Assembly (NCBI GenBank): GCA_034659015.1 | Contig: JAYEGL010000011.1 | Location: 182,975 to 246,974, forward strand | Source of the DNA: Maricaulis sp034659015 | Lineage (GTDB): Bacteria > Pseudomonadota > Alphaproteobacteria > Caulobacterales > Maricaulaceae | Direction of reading: 5' to 3' | DNA: 64,000 bases | Shown here: positions 26,499-34,198 of the stretch, in pieces | Layout of the letters: every line of letters starts with the position of its first letter | Numbering within the stretch: position 1 is the stretch's first letter | The notes under the pieces: generated by a model | What the model saw: only the letters and a program-made list of their open reading frames with translations | Told to the model about the DNA's origin: nothing | Database searches by the model: none | Translations under genes and position numbers: made by a program

Positions 26499-27176
26499 AT
26501 GATCTTGGCTTCGATGATCGCCGCGGGTGCTGCATTGTCGGCGCAGGCGGCCGAGGTGCCGATAACCGAGCGCGCCGAAGAGGTGGAAGTGCGCTACGGC
26601 CGCGAGGACGGGCGCAATACCTGGCAGGCCGGCGAACTGCACGGCACCTGGTCGGGCATGGGCTCCTACCGCAATCTCTTCGGCGTCAGCGAACGCCGCC
26701 GCACCCGCGCCGAGATCACCGTGGCCGGCGGGTCTTTCGGCGGCACGCCTCTGGAGATCAGCTGTTCCGGCGGCGAGAGCGAGTTGAGCCTGGGCTGGAT
26801 CACCTTCGACAAGCAGGATCTCGTCTATTCCTGCACCTTCACGCGCAATGGCGAGACGCTGGACAGCCGGTTCGAACTGGCCCTGCAGGAAAGCGGCCTG
26901 TTCGGCATGGGCCGCAATGAGCGCGCCGGCGAATTCCATCATGACGGCACCACGCTGCAATTCGAGACCCAGCGCCTGTCCGGCGTCGGCTTCCCGTCCG
27001 GCCGTGTGCCCGGCTATGTGATCCGTCAGGACGGCATGGATGTCGGCGGCATGGACTACGGCGTGATGCGTTCGCGCGTCTACCTGCCCGGCGCGGACGA
27101 TCCGATGCGCGAACCGGTCACCATCGCCGCCATCGTGCTGGCGCTCTTCTTCGATCCGGCGAATTCGGGGAATTAG
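26499..27176 (+). CDS. Secreted protein of unknown function
   Basis: A 225-residue protein that I do not recognise. A signal peptide is likely: hydrophobic residues 2-15 then SAQA-AEV. The rest is predicted beta-rich with many Gly, Arg and Thr and two Cys (in ISCSGG and YSCTF) that could pair in the periplasm. The end is hydrophobic (TIAAIVLALFF), which may anchor it. GAGGGG precedes the ATG. It follows the two I78-like genes by 91 bases and ends next to a palindromic repeat. Confidence 0.6.
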   Translation: MILASMIAAGAALSAQAAEVPITERAEEVEVRYGREDGRNTWQAGELHGTWSGMGSYRNLFGVSERRRTRAEITVAGGSFGGTPLEISCSGGESELSLGWITFDKQDLVYSCTFTRNGETLDSRFELALQESGLFGMGRNERAGEFHHDGTTLQFETQRLSGVGFPSGRVPGYVIRQDGMDVGGMDYGVMRSRVYLPGADDPMREPVTIAAIVLALFFDPANSGN

Positions 27177-27193
27177 ACGGCGATGGCGTCCGC

Positions 27194-27241
27194 TCATCCT
27201 TCCCCTTGATGGGCTCCTCAGCGCCCATCAAGGGCGAGGAT
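27194..27241. repeat. REP/BIME-like palindromic repeat, copy B
   Basis: TCATCCTTCCCCTTGATGGG (27194-27213) and CGCCCATCAAGGGCGAGGAT (27222-27241) face each other around 8 bases, downstream of the secreted protein gene. The reverse complement is equal to the two outer halves of the element at 478-596 with the middle removed. It may also end transcription for the two convergent genes on either side. Confidence 0.75.
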
Positions 27242-27249
27242 GGCGTTGG

Positions 27250-27555
27250 CTACGGATGAAACAGGTGCTGGATCCGCGCCGCCTGGAAATTGGCGATCGG
27301 CAGGGTCTGCGCGGCCAGCTCCAGGCCGACCTCGCGGGCCGTGGCCAGCGCATCGTCGCGCGTGATCTCGACATCGTCGAATTCCGGCGGCTCGTGGCTG
27401 TCCGGATCGGCGGCAGCCAGCCCGTCCACATGCATCACTTCGGGCGCGTGCGTGGGCACTTCCTCACGAAAGTCGCCGCCGCGCGGATGGGTGCGGGCCT
27501 TGAGGCTGCGGACCGTGCTCAGCGAAACGGGGCGGGCAGGAGGATCGATCTTCAT
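27250..27555 (-). CDS. Small protein with a flagellin-like C-terminal helix
   Basis: A 101-residue protein. The first 60 residues are polar, Pro- and Asp-rich and probably disordered. The last 30 read as an amphipathic helix, AREVGLELAAQTLPIAN then ARIQHLF. By eye this resembles the C-terminal D0 helix of alphaproteobacterial flagellins (pattern L-x2-Q-x-L-x-I-A-N-x5-I/L-x2-L-F). The family is not recognised. No other flagellar gene is in the window. The upstream 205-bp gap is partly AT-rich and may hold its promoter. Confidence 0.5.
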   Translation of the reverse strand: MKIDPPARPVSLSTVRSLKARTHPRGGDFREEVPTHAPEVMHVDGLAAADPDSHEPPEFDDVEITRDDALATAREVGLELAAQTLPIANFQAARIQHLFHP

Positions 27556-27760
27556 GCCGACACCTCCCGCCCGCAGGCGGAACCATCCGTTTTGCTGCGT
27601 GAGCGCCGGACAGCCGCCCCGCGGCCCGACCGGCAGGGCAGGCCCGGCGACAGGGCGTTGGATCCCATGTCGAGGCCACCTCAGATTGTTCGAATAATAC
27701 CCTATGAACTGAGTCTTAAGGATCGATTAACCGAATGGGCCTGTCGCGCAACCGGACGGC

Positions 27761-29644
27761 TCAAGCGTCCGCCTGCGCCGCCTCAAGCGCCTCGGCCGCC
27801 TCCAGCCAGCTCGTCTCGGCGGTGTCCAGCAGGTTCACCGCCTTCGCCCGCTTGATCTGGAGCTCGGTCGCCGTCTTGGGGTCCTTTTCGTAGAGCCCGG
27901 GGGCGGCCAGGCCCTTGTCGATCGTCTCGATCACGCCGCGCAGGCGGTCGCATTCCTTTTCCCAGCGGGCGGTCTCGGCCTTGAGCGGTTTCAGGGCCTC
28001 GCGCCTGGAGGCGCTTTCGCGGCGGCGCTGGCTTTTCTCGTCGGCGGGAGCGGCCTTTTTTGCCTTCGGGTCGCGGGGCACGCGGCCGAGCAGGGACTGG
28101 CGATAGGTCTCGATGTCCTCGTCATAGGGTTTCACCGTGCCGTCGGCGACGACCCAGAGCCGGTCGACGCAGCTCTCGATGATGTGGCGGTCGTGGGTGA
28201 TCAGCACGACGGCGCCCTCATAGGCGTTGATCGCGTTGATCAGCGCGGCGCGGCTGTCCATGTCGAGGTGGTTGGTCGGTTCGTCGAGGATGAGCAGGTG
28301 CGGGCCCTCGAAGGTGATCAGGTTGAACAGGAGCCGCGCCTTCTCGCCGCCGGAGAGGTTTTTCGCCGGGGTCTCCTGGCGGTCGCCGGGCAGGCCGAAG
28401 GTCGCCAGGCGGGCGCGCCGCTGGGCTTCGGTGGCGTCCTCCATCAGCTCGATCACGTGCTGATAGGCCGATTTCTCCGGCGACAGATCGTCGATCTGGT
28501 GCTGGGCGAAGAAGGCGATCTGCAGCTTCTTGTGTTTCCGAAGATGCCCCGACATCGGCGCCAGCCGGTCGTTGAGCAATTTGGCCAGGGTCGACTTGCC
28601 CGCCCCGTTGCGACCGAGAATGCCGATCCGGTCGTCCGGATCGATATTGAGACTGATGTCGCGCAGGATCGGCCTGTCCGCCTCGTAGCCCACGGCGACG
28701 TCCAGCATGCGCACGATGGGCGGGGCCATGCGGCGCTGCGGATCGGGGAAGTCGAAGGGGGCGACCGGGTCTTCCACCTGGGTGGCGACGACCTGCATCT
28801 TCTCCAGCCGTTTGACCCGCGACTGGGCCTGTTTGGCCTTGGACGCCTTGGCCTTGAACCGGTCCACGAAGCTCTGCAGGTGGCGGCGTTCGGCCTCCTG
28901 CTTTTCCACCAGCTTCATCTGCAGGCGCTGCTTTTCCATCAGCGCCTTTTCGAAATCGTCATAGCCGCCCTCATAGACCGACAGCTTGCCCTGCTTGAGA
29001 TGGGCGATCTTCTGCATCGCCCCGTTCAGGAGGTCGCGGTCGTGCGAGATCACCAGGGCCGCGCCGGGGAAGGTCTTCAGATAGCTTTGCAGCCACATCA
29101 CGCCTTCCAGGTCGAGATAATTGGTCGGCTCGTCCAGCAGGAGAAGGTCGGGCCGGGCGAACAGGGTCGCGGCCAGCGCCACGCGCATGCGCCAGCCGCC
29201 GGAGAATTCCTTGCACGGGCGCAGCTGTTCGGTGCCGGAAAAGCCCAGACCGGACAGGATGGTGCCGGCGCGGGCTTCCGCCGTGTGGGACTCGATATCG
29301 GCCAGGCGGGTCTGGATCTCGGCGATGCGGTCGGGATCCTGCGCGGTCTCGGCCTCGGCCAGGAGGGCGGCGCGCTCATGGTCGGCGGCCAGCACCACCT
29401 CCATCAGGCTCTCCTCCCCGCCGGGCGCCTCCTGGGCGACCGAGCCGACGCGGGCGCCTTTCTGCACGCGCACCTCGCCGCTCTCCGCGGCGGTTTCGCC
29501 GCGGATCAGGCGGAACAGGGTCGACTTGCCGGTGCCGTTCCGCCCGACCAGACCCATCTTGGTCTTGGCCGGCAGGAAGAGCGTCGACTGGTCGAACAGC
29601 ATCCGCCCTTCGATGCGGTAGGTGAGGTCGTTGACGTGCAGCAT
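27761..29644 (-). CDS. ABC-F family ATP-binding protein
   Basis: A 627-residue protein with two ABC ATPase modules and no membrane domain, the layout of ABC-F translation factors. Walker A sequences are GRNGTGKST (about residue 36) and GRNGAGKST (about 345). Signature motifs are FSGGWRMR and LSGGEKARLL, with Walker B LLLLDEPTNYLD and LLILDEPTNHLD. A linker with many Lys and Glu separates the two. A C-terminal coiled coil (about 530-627) resembles the YheS/Uup group. Such proteins bind the ribosome E site and relieve stalls. It is a single gene without close partners. Confidence 0.92.
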   Translation of the reverse strand: MLHVNDLTYRIEGRMLFDQSTLFLPAKTKMGLVGRNGTGKSTLFRLIRGETAAESGEVRVQKGARVGSVAQEAPGGEESLMEVVLAADHERAALLAEAETAQDPDRIAEIQTRLADIESHTAEARAGTILSGLGFSGTEQLRPCKEFSGGWRMRVALAATLFARPDLLLLDEPTNYLDLEGVMWLQSYLKTFPGAALVISHDRDLLNGAMQKIAHLKQGKLSVYEGGYDDFEKALMEKQRLQMKLVEKQEAERRHLQSFVDRFKAKASKAKQAQSRVKRLEKMQVVATQVEDPVAPFDFPDPQRRMAPPIVRMLDVAVGYEADRPILRDISLNIDPDDRIGILGRNGAGKSTLAKLLNDRLAPMSGHLRKHKKLQIAFFAQHQIDDLSPEKSAYQHVIELMEDATEAQRRARLATFGLPGDRQETPAKNLSGGEKARLLFNLITFEGPHLLILDEPTNHLDMDSRAALINAINAYEGAVVLITHDRHIIESCVDRLWVVADGTVKPYDEDIETYRQSLLGRVPRDPKAKKAAPADEKSQRRRESASRREALKPLKAETARWEKECDRLRGVIETIDKGLAAPGLYEKDPKTATELQIKRAKAVNLLDTAETSWLEAAEALEAAQADA

Positions 29645-29769
29645 GGGAGAAGGCGGTTAGCGCGGAGCGGCGGGCCGATCAATCGGGAAAGGCTGATGGG
29701 GGGATGAACAAGTATCGGTTCATGGTGTGCACAGGTTGGTCGCCTTGGAACTCCATCGCCTTTTTTGGT

Positions 29770-29939
29770 GTTGTCACCCCGGACGTATGCCCGGCCTCGG
29801 GCCGGGCGGAGTTCCGGGGCCCATACTCCCGGTGCAAACCCAGTTGTTTCCGCTATCGAGCCCGCTTTCGACCTGCAGCGAGTGTATAGGTCCCGGCTCT
29901 CCGCCCCGCCTGCGCGGGGCATTCGGCCGGGATGACAAC
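29770..29939. repeat. Long composite inverted-repeat element in a 378-bp intergenic gap
   Basis: The gap 29645-30022 holds no gene. Inside it, GTTGTCACCCCGG at 29770 is matched in inverted form by CCGGGATGACAAC ending at 29939. Each arm of about 65 bp contains an inner hairpin (GCCCGGCCTCGGGCCGGGC on the left, CCCCGCCTGCGCGGGG on the right). The inner ends, around CCCATACTCCCGG and AGTGTATAGGTCCCGG, continue the inverted similarity. This has the form of a BIME or MITE. The flanking 125 bases on the left show nothing recognisable. Confidence 0.75.
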
Positions 29940-30022
29940 GGGGCATGTGGCACATTGGGGTTTATCGAGGCCGTGGTAACGTGTCTGATACCATCAAGCT
30001 TGGGTTGCCAGAAAGGACGGGT

Positions 30023-30337
30023 ATGCCGCTCACTCGTGAATTCAGGATAATCGTCAAGGACGGGGCCGAGCGTGATCCCGAATTCAGGACGGCCCTGTAT
30101 CGCGAGGCGCTGGAGGCCCTTCTGGCCGGCGACGCTGCGACCGGGAAGGCAATGCTGCGCGATTTCGTGAATGCCACGATTGGTTTCGAGCAACTCGAAG
30201 TGCGTACGGGCACGCCCCGGAAGAGCCTGATGCGAATGCTAAGTCCGGCGGGAAACCCGGGGCTGAACAGCCTCCTTTTGGTCTTCAAGGCACTCAATGA
30301 GATCGCCGGGACCGAACCGGAAGTGCATGTGCGCTGA
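30023..30337 (+). CDS. HigA-like antitoxin-family DNA-binding protein, no toxin gene seen
   Basis: A 104-residue protein starting MPLTREFRIIVKDGAERDPEFR. The pattern F-R-x-A-L-x-R-E-A-L-E-A-L-L-x-G-D, followed by MLRDFVNATIGFEQL and the helix-turn-helix TGTPRKSLMRMLSPAGNP, matches the probable addiction-module antidote (HigA/XRE) proteins. These normally lie next to a RelE/HigB-type toxin gene, but none is found on either side: upstream is the repeat element and downstream is ndk. AAAGGA precedes the ATG. It could be a remnant antitoxin or a stand-alone regulator. Confidence 0.75.
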   Translation: MPLTREFRIIVKDGAERDPEFRTALYREALEALLAGDAATGKAMLRDFVNATIGFEQLEVRTGTPRKSLMRMLSPAGNPGLNSLLLVFKALNEIAGTEPEVHVR

Positions 30338-30380
30338 CGCGGGTTACGGCAGCGATCTGCATCCTTTCGCACCGCCACCT

Positions 30381-30408
30381 TTCCATCCGGCGTCACGCCC
30401 GCTATAAG
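30381..30408 (+). promoter_or_regulatory. Possible ndk promoter
   Basis: GCTATAAG (30401-30408) fits the GCTANAW -10 form, with a weak TTCCATC 13 bases upstream. It lies 65 bases before the ndk ATG. The spacer contains the palindrome GGCGTCACGCC, also found upstream of acpP. Confidence 0.35.
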
Positions 30409-30472
30409 CCGCGCGAATTCACGAGCCCGGCTTGTCCGGACAACCCCCGTATCTGCTTCGAGGACCTTTCCC

Positions 30473-30895
30473 ATGGCGCTGCAACGCACCTTCTCCATCA
30501 TCAAGCCCGACGCCACTGCCCGCAACATCACCGGCGCCATCAACGCCAAGATCGAGGACGCCGGCCTGCGCATCATCGCCCAGAAGCGCATCCGTCTGAG
30601 CCAGGACCAGGCGGAAGGCTTCTACGCTGTCCACAAGGAGCGTCCCTTCTTCAACGACCTGGTGTCCTTCATGGTCTCCGGCCCGGTCGTCGTGCAGGTG
30701 CTGGAAGGCGAGGACGCCATCGCGAAGTATCGCGAAGTGATGGGTGCCACCAATCCGGCCGACGCCGCAGAGGGCACGATCCGCAAGGAATTCGCCGAGT
30801 CGATCGAAGCCAATTCCGTGCACGGGTCCGACGCTCCGGAAACCGCCGCCCAGGAAATCCCCTTCTTCTTCTCCGACGACGAGATCGTCGGCTGA
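30473..30895 (+). CDS. ndk: Nucleoside diphosphate kinase
   Basis: Balances NTP and dNTP pools by phosphate transfer through a phospho-histidine. The protein has 140 residues. QRTFSIIKPDAT at the start, the phosphate-binding region with RPFFNDLVSFMVSGPVV, and the catalytic His117 in NSVHGSD are all intact. It is monocistronic, with a probable promoter at 30381-30408 and a strong terminator at 30921-30952. The AT-rich insertion begins directly after that terminator. Confidence 0.97.
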   Translation: MALQRTFSIIKPDATARNITGAINAKIEDAGLRIIAQKRIRLSQDQAEGFYAVHKERPFFNDLVSFMVSGPVVVQVLEGEDAIAKYREVMGATNPADAAEGTIRKEFAESIEANSVHGSDAPETAAQEIPFFFSDDEIVG

Positions 30896-30920
30896 GCCGA
30901 AGCGGCATGGCCAGAATGAC

Positions 30921-30952
30921 AAAGGGCCCGGCGGTTGCGCCGGGCCCTTTTT
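30921..30952 (+). terminator. Rho-independent terminator after ndk
   Basis: A perfect 13-bp stem, AAAGGGCCCGGCG / CGCCGGGCCCTTT, with a GTTG loop, followed by TT, lies 26 bases after the ndk stop. It isolates the next operon from ndk transcription and marks the left edge of the AT-rich segment. Confidence 0.92.
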
Positions 30953-31065
30953 CGTTATCAAGCTACTTTTCTCGCGATCAAAAATTGTTCTTGAACGAGG
31001 GTAGCTGCTCTGTGAACTTGTGGTAAGCGTTGGCGACCATAAAGAGTAGAAAATGGAGCAAATTA

Positions 31066-32133
31066 ATGCGCCGCAGCAGTAACATTCTTACCGAATTTCT
31101 GAAGGCGCAGGACGATTTGGTAATCCAGTCTGCCGACCTTCCATTGGGAACTTTAGCGGAAATGGTAGGTAGCGGAGCCATTGACCTTGAACCCGGTTTT
31201 CAAAGAAGAGAGCGTTGGAAAATTGAGAAACAATCGGCGTTGATTGAGTCTTTTCTTCTAAATGTTCCTGTCCCTCCAATTTATCTTTCTGAGCAAAATG
31301 ATGGAACGTACACTGCTATTGATGGAAAGCAGCGCTTAAAATCTATTTCTGACTACATACTTGGAAAATTTGCTCTCAAAGACTTGGAAAAGCTCGAGTC
31401 TGCTCGCGGGTTGAAGTTTTTAGATTTGCCAAGTGAAATACAAAATTCATTGAAGCTCAGGCCGTATTTGCGTGTCGTTACTTTGCTTCGACAATCCGAT
31501 CCTTTGCTAAAATATGAGGTCTTTTTGCGTTTGAATAGAGGGGGCGAGAGTCTTAATCCTCAGGAAATAAGAAATGTCGCCTTCAGAGGGCGTCTGAATA
31601 ATTTAATTTATAAACTTTCAGAGAATAAGTTTTTACGAAGGCAATTAAAAATAAAGAATTTTACTGAGTCCGCTTATAGGCAGATGTCTGATGCTGAATA
31701 CGTGCTAAGATTTCTTACGTTGAGAAGCTATTGGTCAGATTTTAGTGGCTCACTTTCGCGTGAAATGGATAGATTTATGGAGCAAAATAGAAATTGCGAC
31801 GACGAATTTATCACTAGGTGCGAAAAGGACTTTGAGTCGGCAATCGGTCGTTGCGAGCAATTGTGGGGAGGGGCGGCTTTTCGGCGGCCAGATGGTGAAA
31901 ATTGGCGCGATCAAACGCTTGCCGGAATGTATGACGCGCAAATGATAGCTTGTTCGGAGATTACTGAGGACCAGTTTAAGCGGGCAATCAGGAAAAAAGA
32001 GAGCATAACTCAGAAAACGCGTAGTTTGTTCGATGATGGCGAGTTCGATCAGGCGGTTAGAACTGGTACGAACACACCAAGTAGAATTCAGCTGAGAGTC
32101 GAACGGATGATGGGAATGTTGGCTGAGGTCTAA
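31066..32133 (+). CDS. DUF262 (GmrSD N-terminal-like) protein, putative defence component
   Basis: A 355-residue protein from the ATG at 31066 (GGAG 8 bases ahead); the frame extends to a TTG at 31030. The N-terminal 130 residues match DUF262, a ParB/Srx-fold domain found in GmrSD-type restriction systems: the motif PGFQRRERW at 43-51, then IDGKQRLKSI at 85-94, equal to the DGQQR motif thought to bind or hydrolyse nucleotide. The rest is helical with no HNH motif (no DUF1524), so it is shorter than full GmrSD. Codon use is AT-rich (many AAA, TTT, ATA), unlike its neighbours, which indicates horizontal transfer. It lies 1 base from the HEPN gene. Confidence 0.85.
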   Translation: MRRSSNILTEFLKAQDDLVIQSADLPLGTLAEMVGSGAIDLEPGFQRRERWKIEKQSALIESFLLNVPVPPIYLSEQNDGTYTAIDGKQRLKSISDYILGKFALKDLEKLESARGLKFLDLPSEIQNSLKLRPYLRVVTLLRQSDPLLKYEVFLRLNRGGESLNPQEIRNVAFRGRLNNLIYKLSENKFLRRQLKIKNFTESAYRQMSDAEYVLRFLTLRSYWSDFSGSLSREMDRFMEQNRNCDDEFITRCEKDFESAIGRCEQLWGGAAFRRPDGENWRDQTLAGMYDAQMIACSEITEDQFKRAIRKKESITQKTRSLFDDGEFDQAVRTGTNTPSRIQLRVERMMGMLAEV

Positions 32134-32134
32134 T

Positions 32135-33043
32135 TTGCTTTCTTCCTATTACACAACATTGATCGCCCTTAAGGGCGCGCTGTCTGATCCATTGCTAGTA
32201 GGAGGCGTCCCTAGTTCTGGTGCTCTGGGTCAAGACGCATCGGCCAGCTTAAGGCTTGGTGGAGCGGTCGTGGTTTATTCGATGCTCGAGGATCATATCG
32301 ATAAGGCCGTCGACCGCTTGGTGGATTTTGTGTCCGCTAGAGGTTTTGACGCTCGTCTTTTCCCGGAAAAATTGCAAAAATTCTTGATTGTTGATGCTAT
32401 CAGTTCGATGGCGAACCAAATGCGGTTTCAAGAAAGTGGCGAGAATGTAGCGAGCGCAATGACAAATATCCCAAAGTTGAGTTTGGTAACTGAAACTCCG
32501 TCAGAATTCCGTTTGCATGGTCTGCGAAAGCAGGGGTCAAATGTTGTCTTTAAAGATGTGACGGGCGCATTCGGAGCGTTTGGCGTCAAAAATCTTTTTG
32601 AAGGAAAGTTGAAAGACATATTGAACGATATTGGTGGCTCTCGACCAAGTCCAAAGCAAGATTTCATTACACTTTCAAAGACAAGAAATAGCTCGGCGCA
32701 CAAAGCATACCATAGTATATCTATAAGTAATCTGCAAAATCATATAGATTCTGCTATTCTTTTGGGTGTTGCTATTGATTGTTTAATTCGGTTTATGAGT
32801 GCGGCGATAAAATTTTACAATAACGAGTCCGATTTTGATGCAGAGATGAGTTTTCCCGCTAAGCAATACAGGTTTTTGGACGAAGTGGGTGTCGGAAAAT
32901 TTGTGGAGTCCGTCTCGGGAGCAAAACGGGCTAGCAAAAAATATTCGACGCTAGAGGCTGGGCTTCGGGGCTGTATGAGCCGCGCTTCTGATCTGCCCAT
33001 CGTAGTGCGGAGAGCTCAGTTTCCAATTGGAGTGGCGTATTAG
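32135..33043 (+). CDS. HEPN-domain (RiboL-PSP/MAE_28990-like) putative ribonuclease
   Basis: A 302-residue protein from a TTG start one base after the DUF262 stop, with GAGGT about 8 bases ahead. Residues 38-70 (LRLGGAVVVYSMLEDHIDKAVDRL split over two helices) resemble the first helices of RiboL-PSP-HEPN proteins. The catalytic R-x4-H motif is R184-N-S-S-A-H189 in KTRNSSAHK. This makes it a probable metal-independent RNase. HEPN proteins act as toxins or effectors in defence and toxin-antitoxin systems. The AT-rich composition is the same as in the DUF262 gene, so the two likely came in together. The C-terminal 80 residues have no recognised domain. Confidence 0.78.
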   Translation: MLSSYYTTLIALKGALSDPLLVGGVPSSGALGQDASASLRLGGAVVVYSMLEDHIDKAVDRLVDFVSARGFDARLFPEKLQKFLIVDAISSMANQMRFQESGENVASAMTNIPKLSLVTETPSEFRLHGLRKQGSNVVFKDVTGAFGAFGVKNLFEGKLKDILNDIGGSRPSPKQDFITLSKTRNSSAHKAYHSISISNLQNHIDSAILLGVAIDCLIRFMSAAIKFYNNESDFDAEMSFPAKQYRFLDEVGVGKFVESVSGAKRASKKYSTLEAGLRGCMSRASDLPIVVRRAQFPIGVAY

Positions 33044-33108
33044 CCACTGATTGGACGTGAGCGAAAGTGCAGAGCGTAAAAAATAGGTACATGTGGTAGT
33101 CTTCGCTC

Positions 33109-34122
33109 ATGTCCGCGCTCCACGATCTCATCCGGCGCCTGCCCAAGGCCGAGCTTCACATGCATCTGGAAGGTTCGCTGGAGCCGGAGATGATGTTCGA
33201 GCTGGCGCAGCGAAACGGCATCGCCATCCCCTACGACACGCCGGAAGCGGTGCGGGCGGCGTATGATTTCTCCAGCCTGCAGGACTTCCTCGACATCTAT
33301 TATGCCGGGATGAGCGTGCTGGTCACCGAGCGCGATTTCTTCGACCTGACCCGCGCCTATCTCGACCGGTGCGCCGAAGACAATGTCCGCCATGTCGAGG
33401 TCTTCTTCGATCCCCAGGCCCATACCGAGCGGGGCATCGCTTTCGAGACCGTGCTCAACGGCATCACGGCGGCGCTGGACGCGGGCGAGGACGAGCTGGG
33501 CATCACGTCCAAACTCATCCTGTGCTTCCTGCGGCACCTGTCCGAGGAGGCCGCGCGCGACGTGTTCGAACTGGCGCGCCCGCATCTCAACGATATCGAC
33601 GGGGTGGGGCTGGATTCCTCCGAGCTGGGCCATCCGCCCTCCAAATTCGCCCGCGTCTTCCACCTGGCCGGCGAACTGGGCCTGAAACGCGTCGCTCATG
33701 CCGGCGAGGAGGGGCCGCCGGACTATGTCCGCGAAGCGCTCGACATCCTGGAGATCGACCGGCTCGATCACGGCAATCGCGCGCTGGAGGATCACCACCT
33801 GGTCGAGCGCCTGGCCGCCGAACAGATGACGCTGACCGTCTGCCCGCTCTCCAATCTGCGCCTGTGCGGGGTGGCGCGGCTGGAGGATCACCCCCTCAAG
33901 CGCATGCTGGAGCTGGGCCTGCGCGCCACGGTGAACTCGGACGATCCGGCCTATTTCGGCGGCTATGTGAACGAGAATTATATCCGCATCGCCGACGCCC
34001 TGGGCCTGACGGAAGACGAGATCGTCACCCTGGCGCGCAACAGTTTCCGCGGCGCCTTCCTGCCGCCCCAGCTGATCGAGCGCCACCTGCACGAGATCGA
34101 CGCCGTCGTGGAAAAGGTCTGA
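33109..34122 (+). CDS. Adenosine/adenine deaminase family protein, probably adenine deaminase (type 2)
   Basis: A 337-residue metal-dependent deaminase. Zinc ligands are H17 and H19 in ELHMHLEGS, a His in VAHAGEEGPP, and an Asp in VNSDDPAYFGG. The segments SLQDFLDIYYAGMSVL, TERDFFDLTRAYL and VGLDSSELGHPPSKF fit the adenine deaminase subgroup (as in Pseudomonas PA0148) better than true adenosine deaminases. The likely reaction is adenine to hypoxanthine plus ammonia, a purine salvage step. It returns to GC-rich composition directly after the AT-rich insertion. Many pipelines would label it adenosine deaminase (add). Confidence 0.85.
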   Translation: MSALHDLIRRLPKAELHMHLEGSLEPEMMFELAQRNGIAIPYDTPEAVRAAYDFSSLQDFLDIYYAGMSVLVTERDFFDLTRAYLDRCAEDNVRHVEVFFDPQAHTERGIAFETVLNGITAALDAGEDELGITSKLILCFLRHLSEEAARDVFELARPHLNDIDGVGLDSSELGHPPSKFARVFHLAGELGLKRVAHAGEEGPPDYVREALDILEIDRLDHGNRALEDHHLVERLAAEQMTLTVCPLSNLRLCGVARLEDHPLKRMLELGLRATVNSDDPAYFGGYVNENYIRIADALGLTEDEIVTLARNSFRGAFLPPQLIERHLHEIDAVVEKV

Positions 34123-34198
34123 GACGGCGTCCGCCGCGGATTGAACCGGCTGGCCGCATTGCCTACCTGCCCGTGAACGTAGCGAGCGGGACGGTGCC

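Noticed and set aside
30960..33108. Integrase gene or flanking direct repeats for the AT-rich insertion
   Set aside because: The edges were compared by eye and no convincing direct repeat was found. No integrase, transposase or tRNA lies at either end, so the mode of entry is unknown.
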